DNA from: Theocolax elegans
Lineage: Eukaryota > Arthropoda > Insecta > Hymenoptera > Cerocephalidae
NCBI GenBank assembly: GCA_026168455.1
Contig: CM047426.1
Location: forward strand, 77,093,986 to 77,157,985
Length of the DNA: 64,000 bases
Direction of reading: 5' to 3'
The notes beneath the pieces are model-generated. The model did not search any database. It saw nothing but the letters and a program-made list of their open reading frames with translations, and had not been told where the DNA came from. Both the position numbers and the translations under genes were made by a program. Shown in pieces: positions 33,615 to 42,478 of this stretch; within the stretch, counting starts at the first letter, position 1; each line of letters starts with the position of its first letter.

Positions 33615-34194
33615 TTAATAGCTATCAGATTTTCTTAGAATTGTCAAAAGCGGTTTGTAAATATTACTCAAGGAAAGGGCATCTTCTTTTCTGTTAATAC
33701 TATTCTTATTTAAATTAATATGAATCATCTCTGAAATAATTCGTTTTCGATACAAAGGTTCCCGGTCAATAATTTTGGTATTATCCCAGTCTAAATCATG
33801 GTTGTTATTTTTTATATGTAGAGATACAACTGATTCTTTGTTATCAAACTTTTTGTGTTCTTTGATGCGATCGTTTAATTTCCTCTTTGTCTCACCAACA
33901 TAAGACGCTGTACAAGATTTACAGTTAAATTTATAAACTACCCCTGTTTTGTCCCATTTTTCTGAAATATCTTTTCCTAATTTGACAATTTGTTTTAAAT
34001 CTTTTTTAACTACAGGTAGAGTGTCTATATTGTATTCTTTCAAAATCGTTGACAATTTATAAAATATGTCTTGACAAAATGGTAATGAAACCTTGTCTGT
34101 AAAGTAATGTTTTCTGTCTATTGGTTTTTTAAATTTTTGTTTGTTTAATCTAATTTTGATATTTTTATTAATGAAACCTCTCGGATAGTTATTT
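33615..34194 (-). pseudogene. GIY-YIG endonuclease region, left Penelope copy
   Basis: The 146-residue open frame (33615-34055) holds VVYKFNCKSC, YVGETKRKLNDRIKEHKK and a C-terminal helical region. The frame continues upstream to the RT stop (ENNYPRGFINK... at about 34190) without its own start, so endonuclease and RT were one protein. They are now separated by a 1-nt shift in an A-rich run at about 34195-34210. GIY-YIG enzymes nick the target for primed reverse transcription. The sequence is identical to the right copy. Confidence 0.82.
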
Positions 34195-35660
34195 TCAATT
34201 AATAATTTTTTTTATTAATTCAATATTTTCTTTGTGAAAAATAGTATTTGCTAATTTTGTACCTCTATCTACCAAATTATAAACAATATTTTTCTTTTGT
34301 TGTATCGTATGGTTTGAATTAAAATTGAGTAGTCTGCTTGATGAAGTTGGTTTTTGAAACCAATTTGTAATGATATCGTTATTTTTTCTAATCAAAGTCA
34401 TGTCTAAAAAATTTATGCAATTATTGTCTTCTAATTCAAAAGTAAATTGTAAGTTTTGATCATACTTATTAAAATTATTAACAACTAAATCAACATGTTC
34501 CCTTTTTACACACATAATAGTATCGTCAACGTATCTAAAATAAAAAATTGGATTTATCTTATGATTGTTTTTAAGTACATTTAAACAGTGAGATTCGAGG
34601 TCATCCATTACCATGTCTGCAAAAAGAGGAGAAATAGGTGATCCCATAGGGATTCCAAATTGTTGTTTATAGTAAATATTGTTAAAGACAAAATATGTGT
34701 TGTCAAAAAGGAACTGTGTACATGTTCTGATTTCGTCAAACGGTAATTTACATGAGTTGTGAATTTTTGACATACGTTTATCTAAGCTGTTTAATACTAA
34801 ACTACACGGGATATTTGTAAATAAAGAGCTTACATCAAGAGATAATAAAACGCAATCTGTGGGTATTTTAATATTTTTTAACTTTTCTTTCAATTCGAAA
34901 CTATTATTTATGTGTGATTTGGGAGTTGGTATCCCTTTTTTCAAATCTTTATATAGAATTTTGGCCAAAAAATGTGTCGGACTATTTATAGTAGAAATTA
35001 TAGGTCTTAACGGAATATCTTGTTTGTGAATTTTCGGTAGACCATAGCATTTTGCTAATACTGTATTAGTCTGTGTAATATTAAAATCATGTGTTTTGTT
35101 ACTTAAATAGTTATTATGATTATAAGTTTTCAAAATCTTGTACACATTATGTTGTAATTTTTTTAACGGGTTTTTTGAGATCTGAGTATAGAATTTTTTA
35201 TCCTGAAGTAGATTGTCCATTTTTTTGAAATATTCAGATTTGTATAAACAAACAGTCATGTTATCTTTATCTGCTTGCGTGAAAAATGTGTCTTTGTTAT
35301 CACTCAGGAATCTTTTCGTGCTCCTAACTTTTTTTGCAAACTGTCTATCTTCTATAGATATATGTTTATTGCCTTTCCAATTGTTATTCAGAGTAGAAAC
35401 TATTTTTTGTCGAATGTTATTTTTTTGTTCAGTTATTAATGTAGAATTTTCAAGAACATTTTCAATATTTTTAATAGTATCAATAATAGTTTTCTTATCA
35501 ATGTTTTCCTTAATACTAAATTTTGGTCCTAACGACGTTATTTCAACAACATCTTGAGGTAAACTAATATCTGTACAATTTTTAATCCAATTTTGTTTAT
35601 TTTCAATTGGAAAGGCAATAAACATATATCTATAGAAGATAGACAGTTTGCAAAAAAAGT
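34195..35660 (-). CDS. Penelope-like reverse transcriptase, left copy (longer 5' end)
   Basis: The frame opens within the spacer/right arm; real homology probably begins near ENKQNWIKN (about 35600). It runs through SLGPKFS and IRQKIVSTLNNNWKGNK to the RT core: YGLPKIHK, PLRPIIS, LLSLDVSSLFTNIP, GIPMGSPISPLFADMVMD, catalytic YVDD, and NFLDMT. N-terminal residues before ENKQNW are antisense read-through of the other copy. It is therefore 5'-truncated, with no natural start seen. The C-terminus ends at a frameshift before the endonuclease. RT acts in target-primed reverse transcription. Confidence 0.85.
35384..35603 (-). other. Unique spacer at the palindrome centre
   Basis: 220 bp belonging only to the left copy, coding for its N-terminal RT segment (ISLPQDVVEITSLGPKFS...). 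It prevents the palindrome from being a perfect hairpin. Confidence 0.85.
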
Positions 35661-36792
35661 TAGGAGCACGAAAAGATTCCTGAGTGATAACAAAGACATA
35701 TTTTTCACGCAAGCAGATAAAGATAACATGACTGTTTGTTTATACAAATCTGAATATTTCAAAAAAATGGACAATCTACTTCAGGATAAAAAATTCTATA
35801 CTCAGATCTCAAAAAACCCGTTAAAAAAATTACAACATAATGTGTACAAGATTTTGAAAACTTATAATCATAATAACTATTTAAGTAACAAAACACATGA
35901 TTTTAATATTACACAGACTAATACAGTATTAGCAAAATGCTATGGTCTACCGAAAATTCACAAACAAGATATTCCGTTAAGACCTATAATTTCTACTATA
36001 AATAGTCCGACACATTTTTTGGCCAAAATTCTATATAAAGATTTGAAAAAAGGGATACCAACTCCCAAATCACACATAAATAATAGTTTCGAATTGAAAG
36101 AAAAGTTAAAAAATATTAAAATACCCACAGATTGCGTTTTATTATCTCTTGATGTAAGCTCTTTATTTACAAATATCCCGTGTAGTTTAGTATTAAACAG
36201 CTTAGATAAACGTATGTCAAAAATTCACAACTCATGTAAATTACCGTTTGACGAAATCAGAACATGTACACAGTTCCTTTTTGACAACACATATTTTGTC
36301 TTTAACAATATTTACTATAAACAACAATTTGGAATCCCTATGGGATCACCTATTTCTCCTCTTTTTGCAGACATGGTAATGGATGACCTCGAATCTCACT
36401 GTTTAAATGTACTTAAAAACAATCATAAGATAAATCCAATTTTTTATTTTAGATACGTTGACGATACTATTATGTGTGTAAAAAGGGAACATGTTGATTT
36501 AGTTGTTAATAATTTTAATAAGTATGATCAAAACTTACAATTTACTTTTGAATTAGAAGACAATAATTGCATAAATTTTTTAGACATGACTTTGATTAGA
36601 AAAAATAACGATATCATTACAAATTGGTTTCAAAAACCAACTTCATCAAGCAGACTACTCAATTTTAATTCAAACCATACGATACAACAAAAGAAAAATA
36701 TTGTTTATAATTTGGTAGATAGAGGTACAAAATTAGCAAATACTATTTTTCACAAAGAAAATATTGAATTAATAAAAAAAATTATTAATTGA
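35604..36792 (+). CDS. Penelope-like reverse transcriptase, right copy (5'-truncated)
   Basis: It begins at WKGNKHISIEDRQ with the same RT core as the left copy, and the catalytic YVDD at 36454-36465. It is identical in protein to the left copy except Ile for Thr in KD(I/T)FFTQ (codon near 35699). It is cut at the 5' side exactly at the palindrome arm edge and ends TGA at 36790 through the same A-run frameshift. Confidence 0.85.
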
Positions 36793-37372
36793 AAATAACT
36801 ATCCGAGAGGTTTCATTAATAAAAATATCAAAATTAGATTAAACAAACAAAAATTTAAAAAACCAATAGACAGAAAACATTACTTTACAGACAAGGTTTC
36901 ATTACCATTTTGTCAAGACATATTTTATAAATTGTCAACGATTTTGAAAGAATACAATATAGACACTCTACCTGTAGTTAAAAAAGATTTAAAACAAATT
37001 GTCAAATTAGGAAAAGATATTTCAGAAAAATGGGACAAAACAGGGGTAGTTTATAAATTTAACTGTAAATCTTGTACAGCGTCTTATGTTGGTGAGACAA
37101 AGAGGAAATTAAACGATCGCATCAAAGAACACAAAAAGTTTGATAACAAAGAATCAGTTGTATCTCTACATATAAAAAATAACAACCATGATTTAGACTG
37201 GGATAATACCAAAATTATTGACCGGGAACCTTTGTATCGAAAACGAATTATTTCAGAGATGATTCATATTAATTTAAATAAGAATAGTATTAACAGAAAA
37301 GAAGATGCCCTTTCCTTGAGTAATATTTACAAACCGCTTTTGACAATTCTAAGAAAATCTGATAGCTATTAA
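36793..37372 (+). pseudogene. GIY-YIG endonuclease region, right Penelope copy
   Basis: Mirror image of 33615-34194. An in-frame Met opens at 36932, but the frame is already open from about 36793 (ENNYPRGF). The C-X2-C and Y-V-G-E-T core is intact. It is separated from RT by the frameshift, so a fused protein would need frameshifting or is lost. Confidence 0.82.
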
Positions 37373-37609
37373 GTCTTAATTTAATTAGCCCTGACTGATA
37401 TATTGTAAAGCGAAAAGTTTAAAGTCTGCTATTGCTCTGTTGAACACATCGCATGATATACAAATGTTAACGACACGAAGTAAATGTTAATAAGCGCCAT
37501 GTGAGTTTTGTTTTATTTTTGTATTTTTTGTATGTATTTACTATGTTTAAGTTGTTATGTAAAAGTGGATTCTTATGTATGTTTAGTATGTATTCTATAT
37601 AGGCATTGC

Positions 37610-37641
37610 CTGATGAGGCTGACAAACCAAGTCAGCGAAAC
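37610..37641 (+). ncRNA. Hammerhead-like motif, right Penelope copy
   Basis: CTGATGA (37610-37616), one extra G, stem GCTGAC (37618-37623), loop AAACCAA, stem GTCAGC (37631-37636), GAAAC (37637-37641), then GTCGC. The core of a hammerhead and helix II are clear. The cleavage-site strand and helix I/III partner were not identified, and the G before helix II must bulge or pair differently, so activity is uncertain. Confidence 0.55.
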
Positions 37642-37774
37642 GTCGCAATAAAGTTTATATTGCAGTAATATGTAAGTTTTTTGTTTTCTTACAAAAAACC
37701 TCTGGCTCCCATCTTCGATATAAAAAATAAGTAACGAAATATATACAAAAATGGAGAGCGAATTATCAACTTCC

Positions 37775-38492
37775 AATAAAAAATTGTAACACCTGTGCAA
37801 GGGTAAAAATTTTTCTGTTTTGAAGTTTGCTTGTTAAATTTATATTTTTGGCAACGCGGACCGGCTCTCGCGTTACAATAAAAATTGTATTATTATTTTT
37901 TTGTAACATTGCGATTGTAAGAGGTCACAGCGGCGTACACATTTAGTTGTTTAAGAATATATTTATATTTATTTATCTATTTATTCAATTATTTAATTAT
38001 TTATTTTATAATATAATCAGCGTGCGTTGGTGACCGAGAGCCGGAGTAAATTCGATTTTTTCGTATTTAGTCGGATTTAAACAAATTTTTTCTTGTTTTT
38101 AATTTAATTTATTAACAATTCGTAAAATTTCTTTTTACGTTTAATATTGTATGTTTATTTGTTTTATAATAAATTAAATTAATCCCGCGTGTAACATAGT
38201 TAATTTTTTTTTTATCCCGATTTGTTTGTAAAATTAATAGTCAAAAATATAATTCTTTAACTTAGTTTTTGATATTAGGCAGGAAAGCAAATTTCAAATA
38301 GGTGTGCTTAATTTTTCTTCTTGTAATTATAAAGGGAAAAGAATTCATTCTTCAACTTAGTGGCCCAATAATTTTATTATTTAAAGCCACCTAATAATTT
38401 GAAGAAAAGCATACCTTGCACAGGTAAAGCGAAAAGCGACTCAGAGGTTTTTTTGTGTAAATAATCGTAGCGGTAATTTTGTTAAGATTAAA
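37775..38492 (+). other. gypsy leader, second part
   Basis: Non-coding AT-rich leader between the Penelope insertion and gag. It contains the right-hand AATAAAAAATTGTAAC. CCTGTGCAAGGG (37793) and its near-complement CCTTGCACAGG (38413) could pair. Confidence 0.55.
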
Positions 38493-40316
38493 ATGGCGGA
38501 ATCGATGACCACGCAAGTCGATCAGTGGATTGGTACGCAATCCAGCGAACAGATCCAGGCGCACTTGGAGTCGTTAGAGATGCGTACAGACGGCTCTGTA
38601 TATAAAAAAGCCGAACGACTCCAACAGTGGCTGTTGGGTAATTATACGGCTCAAGAGTTCGCAGCCGACACAAACTCAAATGAGGATCGTGTCAGGCGGA
38701 ACAGGCGGAGGACAGATTGGTTTAAGTCCATGGTTGCCCAGAATTCGGAGATTCCGGACCCGGATTCTGACCCAGATGTAGTAGAGGTGCTACAGAGGAC
38801 TCTCGCTCTAGAAGTAGAAGATACGGACGAGCGAGAGGAAGATGGGCAGTCGGACACCTCCGACCGAGAAACCGACAAGGAAGAATGGATAACTTTGGTA
38901 TCCCATACTGGCGCTCAGTTCGAGATACCAAAGGATTTTGCTTCGATGTTAGCGGAGCAAGTAAGTAGGTTATCCACCTTGACGGAACGGGTTAAGGAGT
39001 TGGAAGTACAGATGCACACCATCAACAGCAAGTTGGACTTGCCAAGCGGTGCACAAGCTTCCAGCACAAACAAAACCCGAGAGCCAACCCAACATGTCCA
39101 GTTCCAGGACACCTATACGTGTTACACCCTGGACGAGACGGACATCAGACCACAACACGTGCAGGTAGAGCCTGAGGGGTCTCAAGCACCTCATGCAGAT
39201 GCTGGAGGAGCTTGGGGGAGGGGTGACACACGGAGACCGAGACAGCCTCCATGTTCAAGCTCTCCCTACCCTAATCTGAAGGACTTTTACGAGTCTGGCC
39301 AATCAGCGTCGAGATCGGCCGGGACACCGCGCGATGTTGGTGCGGTAGTTCGTAAGTGGGGAGTCCGATTCTCTGGCGACAAAAGCCAGAGTATCGATGC
39401 CTTCCTTGCGAGAGTCGAAGACTGTAGGATTCTCGCCAACCTCAGTGAGGACGAGATGCTGCCGTCCTTGTCCGAACTTCTCACTGGAACCGCAGCTACG
39501 TGGTACCGGAATGAGAAGGACAAATGGCACTCGTGGCAAGATTTTGTGAAATCTGCCAAGAAATGGTACGGTATGAGCCAAAGCTTCCAGCAAAGGCTCA
39601 TCGAGGAGTCCAATGCTCGGACACAGGGTGAGGATGAGCCGGTGAGAGATTACATCACCTGCTCAATCGCAATCATGCGAAAACTCAACCCGATCCCGAG
39701 CGAGCGTAGGCAATTGGACCATCTCTACCGTAACATGCTACCTCAGCTTCAGCGGTTGTTTAAGAGAGCTGAAGCCAAATCGGTTGAAGATTTATTGGAG
39801 CTGGCAATGGACGCCGAGCAAACGCTCGAGCAGGAAAAGTTATATCGACCGCCTCCGGCAGAGGAAGATTTAATGCTGCCGGAACTTGCTTACAAGGCAA
39901 AGTCCAAAAAGCGGTCGACCGCCAAGCCTAAGGTAGCAAGCGTGGCTAAGGAGGTGAGTGAGTCGGGTCGGGAAGATCCGATTGAATGGCTCACAAAAGT
40001 CCTGGAAGAAACCCTTAGGACCATGCGAACGAGTAGCCAGACAGCTGGGGTTAAGGTGGATAAAGATACGCCACCTAGGAAGAAAACCCACAGGTCTCCT
40101 CCTCGGTTTAAAAGGAGGAAGGAGACACGTAAAAGTCCCGATCGACGGTCATCGAGTGGTTCATCCTCGAAGCTTGGGGAATCGTCGGATTCAAGAAAGA
40201 AGATAAAGAGAAAAGAAGACTTCCCCAAGCCGATCAAGTGCCATACTTGTGGTAAGTTGGGGTACACCGTTAGGACGTGCCCTGACTGCGCAAAAAACGC
40301 GCGGGGAAGCGGTTAG
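38493..40316 (+). CDS. gag: gypsy Gag polyprotein
   Basis: 607 residues. The N-terminal half is acidic and poorly conserved (DEREEDGQSDTSDRETDKEEW, ~110-130), with a coiled-coil-like heptad stretch (~150-180). The capsid-type region (~285-460) reads VRKWGVRFSGDKSQSIDAFL, ATWYRN and DYI, typical of Ty3/gypsy Gag. A basic C-terminus carries one zinc knuckle at residues 583-596, C-X2-C-X4-Y-X4-C, with Tyr where His is normal (codon TAC at 40263). Gag would assemble virus-like particles and bind RNA. The start is the first ATG after the leader. The frame is intact. The stop at 40314 lies just past the slippery site. Confidence 0.9.
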   Translation: MAESMTTQVDQWIGTQSSEQIQAHLESLEMRTDGSVYKKAERLQQWLLGNYTAQEFAADTNSNEDRVRRNRRRTDWFKSMVAQNSEIPDPDSDPDVVEVLQRTLALEVEDTDEREEDGQSDTSDRETDKEEWITLVSHTGAQFEIPKDFASMLAEQVSRLSTLTERVKELEVQMHTINSKLDLPSGAQASSTNKTREPTQHVQFQDTYTCYTLDETDIRPQHVQVEPEGSQAPHADAGGAWGRGDTRRPRQPPCSSSPYPNLKDFYESGQSASRSAGTPRDVGAVVRKWGVRFSGDKSQSIDAFLARVEDCRILANLSEDEMLPSLSELLTGTAATWYRNEKDKWHSWQDFVKSAKKWYGMSQSFQQRLIEESNARTQGEDEPVRDYITCSIAIMRKLNPIPSERRQLDHLYRNMLPQLQRLFKRAEAKSVEDLLELAMDAEQTLEQEKLYRPPPAEEDLMLPELAYKAKSKKRSTAKPKVASVAKEVSESGREDPIEWLTKVLEETLRTMRTSSQTAGVKVDKDTPPRKKTHRSPPRFKRRKETRKSPDRRSSSGSSSKLGESSDSRKKIKRKEDFPKPIKCHTCGKLGYTVRTCPDCAKNARGSG

Positions 40317-40354
40317 AGGGGACAACCGCATACCCCAAAGTACAGGGAGTCCCC
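40292..40354 (+). promoter_or_regulatory. -1 ribosomal frameshift signal (slippery heptamer plus pseudoknot)
   Basis: In the gag frame the codons are GCA AAA AAC, giving A_AAA_AAC at 40292-40298, a canonical -1 slippery heptamer. Shifting back one base enters the pol frame, which is open from there. Downstream, GCGGTT (40309-40314) pairs with AACCGC (40324-40329), optionally extended by GGGG/CCCC (40303-40306/40333-40336). The loop GGGGAC (40318-40323) is complementary to GTCCCC (40349-40354). Together these make an H-type pseudoknot. Folding is inferred. Confidence 0.75.
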
Positions 40355-42478
40355 AAGGAGGACAAAGGTCTGACTCCCGATTACCGAGATAGTCCAGCTG
40401 CAGTTAAGCAGAAAAGGAAAGGACTGATTCCAGACAGATCCCAGGAAGTCGGAATGGATCCGGAGACCTGCGATGTCCTAAAATTAGTGACATCGAGCAC
40501 TAGCCGAAGAAGTTATCGTCCTGAGGACGAGACGCGCTGGTGGTGTCAGGTTGACATAGATGGATTCCGGATCCGTGCGTTGTTCGATCCAGGTGCATCG
40601 ACAACCGTAATGGGTCCAAGCGGTTTGCAGTTAGCAACCGCTCTAGGCAGGTCGCTTCTCGAGTCGCGAGCTGGCAATGCCAAGCTCGCTGATGGTAGTA
40701 CTCATCCGTTGTGTGGTCACGTGATGCTACCATTTACCATCGGTAAAGAGACTCGAGAAATACGTGTTGCGATCATGCCGAACCTGGATGCTGAATGCTA
40801 CATCGGAGTAAATTTTATCCGAGCATTCCGAGCCGTCCTAGACCCAAATTCCGACCGTTTATTCCTAAAGGGAACGGATCAAGTCCTACAGTTGGAAGTG
40901 GCAAGTATGGAAAGTGGCAATGCTTCATTATCGTCAGCAGGTGTCGCTGACGTAACAGAAGTAGAGCGCACACAATTGCGCGAACTTCTAGACCGAGTGT
41001 TGTCCACAACCTTGCCAAAGATCGGCCGTTCTTACGATGTCGAACATATAATCGACGTCGGATCAGCCAGGCCGATCAAACAGAGGTATTACCCCGTCTC
41101 TGATAAAATTCGAGAGGAAATGCAACGTCAAGTTCGCGAGATGCTCGAGACTGGCGTTATTGAACCCTCGAAAAGCGGTTGGTCCAGCCCCGTGGTGATG
41201 GCGAAGAAGGGTGAGAATGCTAGGCGTTTTTGCATCGATTTTAGGAAAGTCAACGCTTTGACGAAACCTGATGCATATCCTTTGCCATATATGCAGGATA
41301 TCCTACGCAAACTCAAAAAAGCCCGATACATCTCCACGATCGATATGAACTGTGCGTATCACCAGATACCTCTACAGGTGGAGTCGCGCCCGATAACGGC
41401 TTTTACGGTACCTGGAATGGGTTTGTTCCAGTTTACTCGTATGCCGTATGGATTGGCAAATGCTGGCGCGACATTCCAGCGCATGATCGATCAGGTGATT
41501 GGACCCGAACTCGAACCAGTTGCTTATGCATATCTCGACGATATCATTATTGTCACGGAGACGTTTGAAGAGCATAAGCAACTGTTCATCGAGGTGTTAA
41601 CTCGCTTGGCAGAAGCCGGTTTATCTGTTAATCGGGAGAAATGTGTCTTCTGCCAGCCCGAAGTGAGATATTTGGGTGTGCGAGTTAACCGAGACGGGAT
41701 ACGACCTGACCCAGCTAAAACGGAGCCGATTAAAGAATATCCGGCTCCCAAGAATTTGAAGCAGCTGAGACGGTTTCTCGGAATGGCATCTTGGTACAGA
41801 CGCTTCATGCACGACTATGCTACCATAGCTGAGCCTCTAACGCGTCTGACCAAGAAAGACCAGAAGTATCTTTGGCTGGAAGAACAAGAGAGCGCTTCCA
41901 GCAGCTTAAAGCTTTGTTGATGACAGCACCCGTTCTGCAAACTCCCGATGAGAATGGTGAGTATGTGGTCCAACTGACGCTAGTGACACTGGTATCGGTG
42001 CAGTGTTGCTACAGATTGTCGGTGGAGAAAGAGAGGTCCTGGAGTTCGCCAGTAGAATCCTCTCCCCCGCCGAACGCAATTACAGCGTCACAGAACGGGA
42101 ATGCCTGGCCGTAGTATTGGGGCGATTAAGAAGTGTAGACCATACATCGAAGGGTACCAGTTTAAAATTGTCACTGACCATAGTAGTCTTCGTTGGTTAT
42201 GCAATAGTTCGCAATCCAACGACCGGCTCGCCAGATGGGCGTTAGAACTCCAGTCTCATAACTTTACTATTGAGCACAGGAAAGGAGCTCTAAACTACGT
42301 TCCTGATGCACTTCTCGTATGTATGAGGAAGACGAGCCGGCCTTATCCTCCGTCTCTTGGAGCCAGGACTACTAAGGACCCCTGGTACCTTTCGTGGACT
42401 AAAGACTAAGTGAGCGGCCGAGAGAATTTCCTGATTGGAAGATCCAAGGTGGAAACTTGTATTCGTATCGGGCTGAGG
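40299..42478 (+). pseudogene. pol: gypsy pol, partial copy 1 (PR-RT-RNase H), frameshifted
   Basis: Open in the -1 frame from the slippery site. Aspartic protease with FDPGAS (D at 40586-40588; Pro where Thr/Ser is usual), then RT with IDFRKVN, IDMNCAYHQIP, FTRMPYGLANAGATFQ and YLDD at 41531-41542. The frame breaks at about 41896, where one T is missing compared with copy 2. From there to 42478 there are about ten single-base gains and losses compared with copy 2, destroying RNase H. It stops abruptly after CGTATCGGG and is followed by a new protease start. PR-RT up to 41895 is essentially identical to copy 2. Confidence 0.85.

Larger units (their letters stand above)
33247..37774. mobile_element. 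Head-to-head Penelope-like element pair (palindrome)
   Basis: Arms 33247-35383 and 35604-37740 are inverted copies (positions sum to 70987) with about two mismatches in 2137 bp. A unique 220-bp spacer extends the 5' end of the left copy. The flanks AATAAAAATTGTAAC (33232-33246) and AATAAAAAATTGTAAC (37775-37790) look like a target duplication. Each copy encodes RT and a GIY-YIG endonuclease in outward orientation and ends in a hammerhead-like motif. The pair sits in the untranslated leader of the gypsy element. Confidence 0.9.
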
